Shown: positions 44,930 to 55,885 of the stretch, in pieces | Position numbering within the stretch: the stretch's first letter is position 1 | Layout: each line of letters starts with the position of its first letter | DNA from: Trochalopteron elliotii | Taxonomy: Eukaryota; Chordata; Aves; Passeriformes; Leiothrichidae | Assembly: GCA_024734555.1 (NCBI GenBank) | Contig: JANPWX010000657.1 | Span: forward strand, 1-64,000 | Length of the DNA: 64,000 nt | Reading direction: 5' to 3' | Made by a program: the position numbers and the translations under genes | Notes under the pieces: generated by a model | The model's input: only the letters and a program-made list of their open reading frames with translations | Told to the model about the DNA's origin: nothing | Databases searched by the model: none

Positions 44930-45342
44930 TGTGGAGTTTGAATAGAAGTGTGTGATCTCACAGAGTGCAAAACTTAGAATTTAAGGTTTTAGTATACAGT
45001 AATATGTATGGGGCAATATGGAGGATTTAAGACGTTGTCTGAGTCCTTCTTCTTCAACTTTTTCTTCTTGTTTTCAGGTGTTTTTTTCTAATTGGGTGAA
45101 AAAGGTCCACATTAGGAACTTTGGGTGGTCAGTTATTGGGTTAAATGTATAAATAACATAGGTGTCATCTCATTATGGGGTAATTAGTACTTAAATAACT
45201 TTGGAAAGAGTTAGAGGCTCTCCATTTTCTAACTTGTTAGTTAGAGCTCGTGGTTCATGAGGTTGTAATACAGATAAGAATTAATAAACACTGAGTCTGA
45301 ACATGAAACCGTAACTCCCATGCATTAATCCCAGCTCTAACA
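44930..45342 (+). mobile_element. Solo LTR, family C (copy 2)
   Basis: Begins TGTGGAGTTTGAATAG, ends CCAGCTCTAACA. It matches 38630-39059 inverted: TATACAGTAATATGTATGG, GTTGTCTGAGTCCTTCTTC, TCTAATTGGGTGAAAAAGG, ATAACATAGGTGTCA. AATAAA at 45283-45288. No clear target duplication. Confidence 0.75.
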
Positions 45343-45385
45343 TGAAGAAAAAAAGATGAGAAACTCACAAAAATCCACACCTTCA

Positions 45386-45651
45386 TGTCGGGTTTCTGCA
45401 AGAGAGATGGGACCACTGAGAGATGTTTAAAGCAAAGATTTATTGCCTCAGCCTCATGAAAGTGAGAAAATCTTCACTGCATAAGTTAGAGGTCAGGTGT
45501 CCGTGGTCAGTGGCCACAAGACCACAGGTTATAGGGTCTTTTAAAGGTTAATTAGCCAATAAAATACTGCCATAAGGAATGTTTCTACTTTCACACCAAT
45601 CACTAATTAATTTGTTTGATATGTGGTGAGGACTCTCTTAACCAATCAAAC
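45386..45651 (-). mobile_element. LTR (other family), cut by family-A LTR
   Basis: On the minus strand: CCAAT-like TTGATTGGTTAAGAG, a TTTAAAAGACCC TATA-like motif, AATAAATCTTTGC and a CA end (AGAAACCCGACA). The 5' end is interrupted or lost where the family-A copy begins at 45652, and nothing like its continuation is seen after 46248. Confidence 0.65.
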
Positions 45652-46248
45652 TGATGCCTTGGGAAGGCTGAGCTGGAACAGAGACTGGACAGAGCTGGAG
45701 AATAAAGGAGATGTTTATTAAAAGGCCTTTAAGGTACACCTCGGGCAGGACAAGAGCCTGGCCAGGGCTACACCCAAGGTGGACCCAAAATGGTCATGAA
45801 ATGGACCCAAAGGGACACAAAATGGACTCAAAATGGACACAAAATGGACAAAATGGTCACAAAATGGACACAAAATGGACACAAAATGGACACAAAATGG
45901 ACAAAAAATGGACACAAAATGGACACAAAATGGTCACAAAATGGACAAACAGTCATGAGGTCTCACACTTTGATAAGTTTTGGTCCATTTGCACCTTGGG
46001 GTTGAACTGTCCAGTTCCAGCTGCAGGTGATGCAGTCCCATCCTTCTTGTTTTCTCCCTTCAGCCACCCTTGTTTGTGCTTTTGGGCCTGAGAACTTGTC
46101 CCAGCTGTCCTTGGTGTGCAGCAGGAGAAGGATTTGTTTTGTGTCCCTGCTGTGTGCAGAGAGCTGAGTGACACTGAGTGTGAGCTCAGAGCTGCACCCC
46201 TGGGCACCACAGGACATGGAATACATGGAAATAAAACTTAAGGCATCA
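45652..46248 (-). mobile_element. Solo LTR, family A (copy 7)
   Basis: Ends TGATGCCTTGGG and TTAAGGCATCA are intact, but the flanks AAAC and GTTA do not match. About 15 VNTR units at 45778-45950. The missing duplication suggests recombination between LTRs of two loci, or a deletion at one flank. Confidence 0.9.
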
Positions 46249-47429
46249 GTTACCTCATGTTACCTCAATAGTTTTAGTTGAAACTGTTGAGAAATTTAGG
46301 GTTATTTTCAAAATCAGTTTTTAATTTTGGGTTTGGGCTTAAAAAAGGATTAATCCAAAAATATCAAAATCCCAACGCTGAAGCAAAATTCATCATTTTT
46401 CTGCAAGGGATGAGAGTTTGCCCTCGCTTTCATCTCTCTTTTTCCAAATTATCAACAAATTAAGGAGGAAAAAATTGAGTCTCCAACACTCTGGGCATTT
46501 TTTGAATTATTATTTTTATATAATTCACACTCCAACAGCTGTGGAGTGCTCTTTTTCTAGGAAGACAAGTCTGGCTGAGGGAAAAAATGCAGTGGTCTCT
46601 GGAGTAAACCATGGCTGGAATCTTCTCCCTGAAGGCAGAGGAAAATGTTGTGCACTCACAGGTATTTGGATGACTGTAAGGAATTCCAGAAGGAAATTAA
46701 AAAGGGGAAAAAAAGGAAAGGAAGGAGAGCTGGGAAAGCCCCATGCTCTGCATCAAAAGCGACACTCGTGTTTAATGTCTAAGGACATAAATTTTTTATT
46801 ATTATAACCAGTCCTCGTTAAATCCGTCAACAAGCTTGGAGAACAAGGAAATTAATTACAGCCTCTACCAACGTTTAAAGCAAAAGTCTGGGAAATTCAT
46901 GGAGTGGTTTGGGGCTCCTTTCTTCCCTCTGCTCAGCTCCTGAATCCACAGTGGATTCCCAAAAATCTGCTCGGGGCTGTGAGAGGCAAAGTGCTGCCTA
47001 AGGGAAAGCAGGAGTTCTGGCAGGGGAAGGAGGAGCTGGTCAGAAAGATGTGTTTTGGCAGGAATTTTTCTGGAATTTAGGATTTCCCAGATTTTCAGCA
47101 GTGACCCACTAGACCAGCCCTACACCTGGACTGCCACAGGAGGTAGAACTGAAAAAATTTGGGAATGGATGAAGTCAATGTCTTGTTCAGCTGTGGCTCT
47201 TTCCTCTCTTTTTTTTTTTTTTTTTTCTCTTTTTGTGTGTGTCCTCAATCCCATCTTTCTCCTGCTGCCATGAAAACTGGGACAAGGCCTGGCACGTTTG
47301 GTTTATTGGGTCATTTTGGCCAAGAAAGGTGGGTTCCATCTACAGGGAGGTCCTGTTGACACAGCTGGGAAGGGACATCTCCCACCTGCTCATTCCCTCC
47401 CGAGCACAAATCCAGATCCCAAAGGACCC
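46249..47429. other. Single-copy DNA with poly-T run
   Basis: A T-run lies at 47211-47226. No gene or repeat family recognised. Confidence 0.4.
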
Positions 47430-47515
47430 ACAGAATCCTGGAATGGTTTGGTCTGGAAGGGACCTTAAACATCATCCAGTTCCACAGGAAGGGAGCCTTC
47501 CACTATCCCAGGTCT
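47430..47515 (-). mobile_element. CR1 LINE 3' fragment
   Basis: CAGAATCCTGGAATGGTTTG, CTGGAAGGGACCTTAAAC, CCTTCCACTATCCCAGG. Confidence 0.85.
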
Positions 47516-47846
47516 CACCATTTTTTTCCACTGAAGCTTAGGGATTTATTTGCTTGTTTGCTCTTCCTATTCCTATTCCACATATTCCCAGATATCCTCG
47601 TCTTTTATATTTCAGTGTGCATGTAGTTTACATTACATTTTCTCCAATTTTCCCTTAGTTTTGCCCAGTTCAAGCAGGGTACCAGTCAGATGGAGCTATC
47701 AGAGAAGAGGATTTCCTTTATGAGGAATATCATAAAGGATATTTATCACTCCTCTGGAATCTGCAGGTTTGGGAGGCACAGGGGAGTTGAAGCTCCTCCT
47801 TTGGGATTTGGACAAGAACTCTACAGAGTTTTGATGTCCTGAACCC

Positions 47847-47854
47847 NNNNNNNN
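47847..47854. other. Assembly gap, eight Ns
   Basis: Eight undetermined bases between GAACCC and TTGAAA. True gap length is unknown. Frames that cross it are not meaningful. Confidence 0.99.
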
Positions 47855-48049
47855 TTGAAAATAAACCCTGTGAAATACCAAACATGGGGTGAAAGCTCTG
47901 TTTGGCAGGTGGGAAAGGAGAAAATGAGCAGGGAAAGGAAGGAGGGAAGGGTCTCTGTTGGAGTCCAGGGCAGGGGGAAAACCCCTCAAATTGTCCTGGG
48001 GGCTCTGAGACCCTGACTGGGACCCCAGGAAAGCATTGCCTTTGACCTG

Positions 48050-48545
48050 AGTCCATGAGAAAAACTGCCAACACTTATGGATGAATTGAAAACAACAAAG
48101 ATTTTAAACAGATAAGTTTAGTTTGTCACAGGGTGAAAATTTGTAGTTTTGGGTTTTTAGAATGGAAGTAGATAGAGGGAAGGTGGAGAATTTTGGGCTG
48201 TGCTTTAAGTTCTTCTTCTTCTCCTTCGTCTCCATCTTCTGCTGTGACAGTGGCACAGAGACATTGGTGGGACGTGTTTGATGTAGAAATTGCGTGTCCA
48301 GAATCGATGGTGATTATTGGCACAAAACTGCAAACATGGGACATTTTAAGAGTTAATTGGATTAGGAACTTTTAAAAGACCTTGAGCACTAAGCCTGGGG
48401 AGTTTTTTAGGCAGAGGTGTTTTAAGCTTGGTGTTAGGTGGCACGCAGACCCTGAGATAAGGAATTGAATAAACATCTTTAAAGATTGAAGCTGCAAGTT
48501 CCTCTCACCTTTTAAACCCTGGTACAGGACTTTGTAAGGAAAAAA
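48050..48545 (+). mobile_element. LTR-like block, related to family C (tentative)
   Basis: GTTCTTCTTCTTCTCCTTCG, a TTTTAAAAGACC motif and TTGAATAAACATC (polyadenylation signal) occur in an order similar to family C. Overall similarity is low and ends cannot be fixed. It could be a diverged LTR or unrelated. Confidence 0.35.
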
Positions 48546-49136
48546 CCCTTAATTAGGGGTTTCTTGGACTCAAAATACAAGAGGTCTCCTTTCCATCCAT
48601 CTGCTCTTTCATTGCACAACTCGATTTGATTTATGGCTCTGAAAGGCACCAACTCCTCAGTGTTGAAACCTGAGAAACTCTGGAAGAACCTCTCCCGCTG
48701 GAGACAAATGGATTTAGTTTTCTCTGGCACAATAAAAACCACCAAGACAACGAGCAAGTAAATCAAGCTGCAAAAATAAAAATATCAAAAATAAACTTAA
48801 ATTAGCAACATTAAAAAAAAAAAGTTGTTCCTAACTCAATAAACTCACAATACCTCAAATCATCAAAGTAAAAAATGCCACCTGTAAATAAGCACAAAAC
48901 CAAAAAATAAATCTAACCACAAACTGTATTTCTCAAATTATCCATGGCTATAAAATGTGTGCTGCAAACAAGCAAACCAAGCAAATAAAGCCCCTATAAT
49001 ATAACAAACAGTAATCCAAATGTAAGTATAAAAAAACCCTAGCAAATTAATTACATTACACTCGTGTCCTTCTGCAGCACGAGCTGGGGGAGAGTTATTC
49101 CAGGGTGTCTCAGATGGTTCTCAACATCTGTATTTC
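48546..49136. other. A-rich single-copy DNA
   Basis: No gene or repeat family recognised. Confidence 0.35.
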
Positions 49137-49265
49137 ATGGAATCATGGAATATCCTCATTTGGAGGGGCCCTAAAATGATCATGGGGTCCAACTCCTGCA
49201 CAGCCCCAAGGATCCCACCCTGTGCCTGGGAGTGTTGTCCAAACCCTCCTGGAGCTCTGGCAGAA
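49137..49265 (-). mobile_element. CR1 LINE 3' fragment
   Basis: CATGGAATCATGGAATATCC, GGAGGGGCCCTAAAATGATC, GTCCAACTCCTGCACAGCCC and AACCCTCCTGGAGCTCTGG belong to another CR1 subfamily, the one also seen at 16985-17170. Confidence 0.85.
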
Positions 49266-51295
49266 GATAAAATCAAAAAAAAACATTTTATTTCTAAATA
49301 AAGCTCAGATTTCTAAAAAAAACAACAACAACAAAAAAAAACCTCTGAAAAAATTTAGAAAAAAATTAAAATTTAGAAAATAAATTAAAATTTTAAAATT
49401 TCTAAAAAAAAATTAGAAAAAAATTTGGTCAAATTTCTAAAAAAAAATTCTTAAATTTCTGAAAGATTTATCTATGAGTGTCACAACAGAATTTTCTAAG
49501 AGCAGATGTAATTATAGTTCACTGAACTTGGACTTGCAGCAACTTGGACTGTGAGGATCCAAGTGCTCAGACTATCATAAAACCTGCTCTGTCTGTCAGA
49601 GCACACCACACACTCCCAACCTGAGCTCTGTTGTCTGTCAAAGTCTCAAAATGCTTCACCTAAACGCAAAAATAATCATCATGTCAGTATTTGTTCTCCA
49701 CATTGTGCTGCCTCATTTGGTCTCTTGCTTTATGTAGATTGAATTCATTTAATTGGTTCAGGGGACAGAGGTCTTGGTGACATCGGAGGCAAAAATAACC
49801 TTGTCCCATCACCAGGTGGAGTTTGCCACTCCCATGCTGTGAAAAACGAGGTTCACTCTCTTAGGAAATATATAAGTTTAATTAAAAAAAAAATTAAAAA
49901 TAGAAAATTAGGAGACAGAAAAGCAAAAGTATCTCGGCTGAGGGTGCCTCAGCAGAAAAGCACACCCACTCCTTCAAAATCCTTGTTTTTAAGGATTAAC
50001 TTTTTTACATATGCATTTTTCAAACATTCCTTTAAGTCCAGATGTTCCTTTGGGTTTTTGGCTCCTCTTCCTTCGAGACTTCGAAAATAAAATTAACATT
50101 TTATTAGATAAAGTCCTTGTTGGTGCCTGGTAGTCCTTCTGACACCAGGAGATCAATGAACTCTCTCTTGTAGCTTTTGTTCCACTGCTGTCTCGATCTT
50201 AATAAATTCAGGAATATAGGCGGATTCTCTCTCTGTATCTTCTGGTTTGGTCAGTTTAGATATTATGAAGAGAAAAAAAAAATAGTCTTTTTATTATTAA
50301 CATTATGTCACAATCAGAAAATATATTCATCAACTTTCTAAACTCTATTAATAAAAGATAATACAGTACAATCTTCTCCCATTATACATATAGTATTCAT
50401 TTTAATGTTTGTGAAAAGCCAATTATATAATATGCATTTATATCACATGGGATGCTGTGAATCCTTTGAATTGAATTGTTCTTCACAGAGAGGTGATGAA
50501 CAGCCAGGGAAATGTGGATGTGGATTTGGAATAATGTTTAGGGAAAGCTGATGCTAAAGACTAATTTGGTATCAGGTTACAGCAGCAGTGTCAGCCTCCT
50601 GGAGACTCCATGCTGGGATTTTGGGAGAATTTTGTCCTTTGGGATGACCAGAGCTGCTGGAAGTGGCAGCACCTTTATTTAGGGAGCAGAAATCCTTCAT
50701 TGGAAAGGAATATCCTGAGCCTGAGCCCACCCTGCTCACTTGGAGCTGCTCTCGTGGGCTCTGTGTCACATCTGCCAGCCCCAGATGTTCCCAGATGTTC
50801 CAGACATCCAGAGGGATCCCAAACAACCCCTGGAGACCTGAGATTTGGCAACTCATCCAGCCTTAAGTTTCCAATTAAGGTGTCTGGGTTTGTTTTCTCT
50901 CACAGCAAGGAGCAGCCATCCGTCACTGCTGCCTGCAGCACTCTGAGTGGATCATCCCCTGGAGGCACCAGGTTCCCTCCCAGCACAGGAACAGGGAATG
51001 AGGACACGATCCCATTCCCTAAACACAGACATCCCGTGCCATGGGGGATGTCTGGGAATTCACACATGGCCAGCAGCTCCAACTCAGGCCCCCGGGGAAG
51101 TCAAAATCCTCCTTGCAGCAGCAGGTGGAGACCAGATGAGTCTGGAATGACTGAAGCACCTAAAGCTGATCCCCTTTTTCATTTTATCTCCTTTTTCATT
51201 TAGGGGAATACAGGATGTCCCTGTATTCCATAAACTGTGGGGTTTTGGGAAGTTTACGGCAGGCCCCGAGCTCTTTTCCCGCTGTTTTCCTGTAG
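49266..51295. other. A/T-rich single-copy DNA upstream of the exon-like block
   Basis: A-rich at 49270-49450. From 50,600 to 51,200 open frames on both strands overlap, without domains. No earlier SLC35F6 exon was recognised. Confidence 0.4.
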
Positions 51296-51478
51296 TGTTG
51301 AACATGACCAGCACCTCCAGCTTCCAGATGCTCCAGGGCTCCCTCATCAGCTTCACCGGGCTCCTCTCCGTGGTGGTCCTGGGCTGGAAGCTGGAGTGGA
51401 GCCACTGGTTTCCAGGGAATTCTGCTCACCACCCTGGGGCTGGTGGGACGGAGCACGGACTGGCTGACATCATCACGG
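51296..51478 (+). pseudogene. SLC35F6: Isolated SLC35F6-like transporter exon, frame-disrupted
   Basis: After a splice-acceptor-like GTTTTCCTGTAG, the frame reads LNMTSTSSFQMLQG and then FTGLLSVVVLG, matching the conserved SSFQMLRG and FTGLLSV region that I recall from SLC35F6 (a drug/metabolite-transporter-fold membrane protein of lysosomes and mitochondria; family knowledge). The normally conserved Arg in MLRG is Gln. After a Trp (51406-51408) the family-like GILLTTLGLV appears in another frame; GLAD returns in the first frame, so two compensating frame disruptions lie at about 51409-51417 and 51443-51447. A GGGTATCC at 51477-51484 could be a splice donor. No neighbouring exon was found. 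The intron-like acceptor argues against a processed copy. It is probably a decayed or partial gene copy; a sequencing error in a real exon is the alternative. Confidence 0.5.
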
Positions 51479-51494
51479 GTATCCTGGGAATGCT

Positions 51495-52066
51495 GGGAGG
51501 GTGGGATCGCTCCTTGAGATGGCAGAAAAAGTCCTTGGTAGCAAAATTCCTTGGGATGGTGGGGAAACTCCTTGGGATGGCAGGGTCACTCCTTGGGATG
51601 GTGGGAGAAATCCATGGGATGGTGGGAAAAACTCCTTGGGATGGTGGGAGAAATCCATGGGATGGGGGGAAAACTCCTTGGGATGGCGGGAAAAGTCCAT
51701 GGGATGGCAGGAAAAGTCCTAGGAATGGGGGGATCACTCTTTGGAATGGTGGGAAAACTCCTTGGGATGGCGGGAAAACTCCTCGAGATGGCAGGACCAC
51801 TCCATGGAATAGGGGGTCCACTCCTTGGAATACTGGGAAAACTCCATGGGATGGCAGGACCACTCCATGGAATGGGGGGATCACCCCTTGGAATGGTGGG
51901 AAAACTCCATGGGATGGGGGGACCACTCCTTGGAATGGGGGGGTCACTCCTTGGAATGGCTGGAAAACTCCTTGAGATGGTGGGAAAACTCCATGGGATG
52001 GTGGGAAAACCCCTTGGGATGGTGGGAAAACCCCTTGGGATGACTGGGTCACTCCATGAGATGGCT
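51495..52066 (+). repeat. 21-bp minisatellite, about 27 copies
   Basis: Consensus CTCCTTGGGATGGTGGGAAAA with variants ATCCATGGGATGG and TCACTCCATGGAATGG. Because 21 is a multiple of three and stop codons are absent, frames stay open on both strands (226 codons forward from 51295, 266 codons reverse to 51426), both non-genic. It begins about 20 bp after the exon-like block. Confidence 0.95.
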
Positions 52067-54751
52067 TTTTAAGCCCATCCTGGAGAGGCTGAGCACTTTT
52101 TCCCATTCCCTGTGTTATTCCCCCTTTCCCATCCAAGCCAGAGCAGCCTGGACACTCCAGTCTGGGCTCTGGCTGCTGCTGGTGATTCACAGCACTCACA
52201 CCACACCCAGCATGGGAGAACATCAAATTTTGGGGGATTTTCTGGAAATTTCACCCCTCACTCCACTGCCTCCTTCACCAGCCTGGCACTAGTTGGAAAG
52301 GGGTTTGCTCCTGCACCAAAAAAACATGAGTTGCCCACTAAAAATACAAATACAGCTCTGGAAGAGGCATTAAAATACACCTAAAATACAAATACACAGC
52401 TAGGAGAGGCACTAAAATACACCTAAAATGCAAATACAGAGCAAGGAGTGGTGCTAAAATAAAAAGCCTTCTGGTAGCAGTTTCATTTTTTAATTTTTTC
52501 CTCCGTCGCAAAGCTAAAATTTATCCCTGTTTTTCATATCAAGCCTTTTTGGGGGTTTTGTGTTTTCTGTGTATTCCATCATGCAGCAGGTTATGTGCTT
52601 ACAAGGAGTTCATGTTAAAAGGCCATAAAAATGAAAAATTGGCGTTGTCTTCGCAAAAAAAAAAAAAAAAAAAGAAAAGAAAAAAAAAGAAAATAAAGAA
52701 TGATTTAGCAGAGGATAATTTGGCTTCTCCTTCAGGCCTGAGCCCTGCATTGATTTGTATTTGAATTTTGCACAGGAGTTATGCAACTCCCTGGACGGTG
52801 CTTGGAGCTTAAAGGATGAGGTGGTGACAAATGCAGGCAATGACATGGGAGGAAAAAAATGGGTTTTGCTACGTGAGCCATCAGGTTGTGCTGAGAGCAA
52901 TCCGTTTTGGGAAGGGCTGACGCAGACAGGAGCAACCATCTCACACTCTGCCTCCTGTCCCCGTGGAAGTGTGGCCCACAGATTGCCCAGGAAAAAGGAG
53001 GAGAAGGGAGGGAGAAAATCCAAATTATTGCTGACGTCTCCTCCAAAAATGTGAGATGCTGGGCTAATCGTGGCCAGATGTCGTAGTAGGGAATAAAGAG
53101 GAAAATCTGTTTTATTCCCACTGAAGGTAGCAAAATGTGGAAGGGTTTCGCAGCAGCTGCAGCTGAGTGGGAAAACCAAGGTTTTTTTCCAGAAAGTGTG
53201 GAATAAGGAGAATGAACGCGTGGATTTTGGAAGTCCAGTCCTGCTAAAGAACTCAAGGCTGTTGACCTGAATAAATTAAATAAATATTAACTGAACTTTC
53301 CAGGAATCCTGAGATGAAAATTGACTCTTTCAGGCTGGAGAGTTCAAGTTTTTTGTTCTTTTTTTCCCTTTCTTTTGAAGTTGCTAACACTTTTACATGG
53401 AAATGAAACTCGGTTTGTTTGTTTAATTGAAGAAAAAAAATCATAATTTAATTGTCTTTAGGTAAGAGAAGAGTAATTATCAGGCAACACTTGGCAATAA
53501 AAGATATCTGTGTATGATCTGGCTTTCAAACAGCTTTTTCCCAGCATCATTCGGGTTTGATCCCATTATTTTTCCCTCAGACACAATTTTTTAGCTCCTG
53601 TGGCACAAATATTGTTATTTGAATATTGTGTCTTCGGCAACTCAGAGAGAAATTGTCCATATTTCTGCCCCTGATATGAAATATCATCACCACTCTGAGA
53701 CAGACTCATCCAAACCCAAGGGATTTCCACAACTATTGACCAATATCAGCCATTTATGAACCCAAATCCCTTATATTTCTAAATAATATCACCCTGGTGG
53801 GGAAATTTTTATGACAGATTCCCAATCTCTCACATAGAATTCCCACTTGAGATGGTCCAACATTCACTCTCCTGGGTTTCAGCCACCAGGTTGTTTTATT
53901 CCTTCAAAACCACCATTGGAAGAGGCTCATTCCTTAAATCCAGGCTTAATCTGGACTTAACTCTGAGCACATCCCAAATCCAGGCTTGGTTTACGTCCCA
54001 GCAGAGGTTGTCTGATTTATTCTAGTCCTGACTTGTACAAGTCTTGTGTTAGTGGAGTGAGACACCTCAATGTAATTCCAGGATTATCTGTGTCTCTCTG
54101 GGCGCCCACAGGAAGTTTTTCCATCATTCATGGATGGATCCATTCCCCCAAAGACTGAATTTATATCCCAGTTTTTAGAGCTGGGATGGTTCTCCAGAGT
54201 TAACAACACAGGTCAAAGTGTAGGAGTGAAGCCTACCAAGGCTCAAGACTAAGGTTTGCAGAGACTAAGCTTAATCTGGGCTCCTGCCTGGGTGAAAATC
54301 AAGTTTTACTTTAAACCAGCTTTATTCCAGTGCCCTTTCTACTCCTGCTGTGTTTTGATTATTGAGGGGAGGTTAATGAGGGTGAGAGAGATAAGAGTGA
54401 CTCAAAAGACGTTTGAGATAAGAAAGTTCAGAAGGCCACAAACATCAAACTGATTTAGCACTTGGTTCCAGCTTCACCTCACCCAGCTTTTGCAGCGTAA
54501 TTCCCTTTCAACAGAGTGCCATAAAGCAATTGGGATTTATGATCCTTTGGCAAAAGTCAAGGGATCCTTTCCATAAAGTGCTGCAGACGGCCTGGCCGAA
54601 GACACTTCTGGAGCCAATGTCCAGTGGCTTCCACATTCCAGGGATGCTTTAAAACCCAGTGGAGTTTGGAATTCTCCACAAGTCCCAGGAATAAGCTGTG
54701 GTCATGGAAAAAAAAAACCATCCCAGAAATTTCAGTTGTCGCTCAGGAGTC
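52067..54751. other. Single-copy DNA, no gene seen
   Basis: AAAATACACCTAAAATACAA and related motifs recur around 52370-52435 (three diverged copies of a ~55-bp unit). An A-rich run lies at 52656-52700. Frames at 52610-53256 minus show no domain. Confidence 0.4.
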
Positions 54752-55245
54752 ACAGGATGGATCAAAAGCAGCTGAGGGACGGAATTCTCTACTTGGCTCT
54801 GCAGAGCTGCATCCAGGGATTCCAAAATCAGAATGTTGTGGAGCTGCTGGAGCCAGTCCAGAGCAGGCCATGGAGATGTTCCAAGGGCTGGGAGAGCTGG
54901 GAAGGTTCCCCTGGAGAGGAGAAGGCTCCAGGGAGAGCTCAGAGCCCCTGCCAGGGCCTGAAGGGGCTCCAAGAGAGCTGGAGAGGGACTGGGGACAAGG
55001 GATGGAGGGACAGGACACAGGGAATGGCTTCCCACTGCCAGGGATGGATGGGTTTTGGAAACAAAATATTCCCTCTGAGTGTGCTGAGGCCCTGGAATGG
55101 ATTCCCAGAGAAGCTGTGGCTGCTCCTGGGTCCCTGGAAGTGTCCAAGGCCAGGTTGGATGGAGCCTGGATCACCCTGGGATAGTGGAAGGTGTCCCTGA
55201 CCATGGCAGGGAGTGGAATGAGATGTTCTTTAAGGTCAGAATTCA
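54752..55245 (+). mobile_element. CR1 LINE 3' fragment, about 500 bp
   Basis: GATGGATCAAAAGCAGCTGA, GAGCTGCTGGAGCCAGTCC, GAGAGGGACTGGGGACAAGG, AATGGCTTCCCACTGCCAGG, CCCAGAGAAGCTGTGGCTGC and TAGTGGAAGGTGTCCCTGAC in CR1 sense order. Unlike 14511-15092 it shows only one copy of the internal block. Confidence 0.92.
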
Positions 55246-55638
55246 GAATTCCATGTACTCAGCAAAGAGGGATTGATGCCCTATTCATCCTGATGGTCCA
55301 GGGTCGGGGGTAGTTCTCCATTCTATTCTCAGAGATCTCCCCAGAATCCCCACAGAAGACTTTGAATTTTCCTTTTTCTCTCCCTGGGTTTGACCTCTGT
55401 GATTGTAAAATGAGACCAGTAACAGAGCAGGTGAAGGGAAAACTGAGTGAGGGCTGGTGGTGCTGGGACACTCATGGAAAAATGTTTGTGATGGATAAAT
55501 CAGAGAAACTGTCATTCACGTGTCGAGGTCTGTGACAAAGGTCATGGAAGTAGAAAAAAAAAAGTCCTTTAAATGTGATGTTGCAACTTCTGTGGGACAA
55601 TTGATGCCATAGGAAATATTTCCCTGGGTCTGTTCATG
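55246..55638. other. Single-copy DNA
   Basis: No feature recognised. Confidence 0.3.
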
Positions 55639-55885
55639 GATTCACAGAATCGTGGAACGGTTTGGATTGGAAGGGACCTTCAAGGTCATCTCATTCCACC
55701 CCCTGTCATGGGCAGCGACACCTTCCACTATCCCAGGCTGCTCCAAACCCCATCCAGCCTGGCCTTGGACACTTCCAGGGGTCCAGGGGCAGCCACAGCT
55801 TCTCTGGAAATCCATTCCAGGGCCTTGCCACCCCCAGAGAAAAATTCCTTCCATTTATATAATTTAAACCTAATCCCTTTAAATC
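55639..55885 (-). mobile_element. CR1 LINE 3' end
   Basis: TTCACAGAATCGTGGAACGG is the terminal repeat; TTGGATTGGAAGGGACC, GCCTTGGACACTTCCAGGG and CACAGCTTCTCTGGAAATCC follow. Confidence 0.92.

Noticed and set aside
51426..52226. 266-codon minus-strand frame and 226-codon plus-strand frame
   Set aside because: Both are produced by the 21-bp minisatellite, which is in frame by arithmetic. No domain or conserved start.
54624..55204. Overlapping frames of 153-186 codons on both strands
   Set aside because: They lie in the non-coding 3' region of a CR1 element; similar frames appear in the other CR1 copies and none shows reverse transcriptase motifs.
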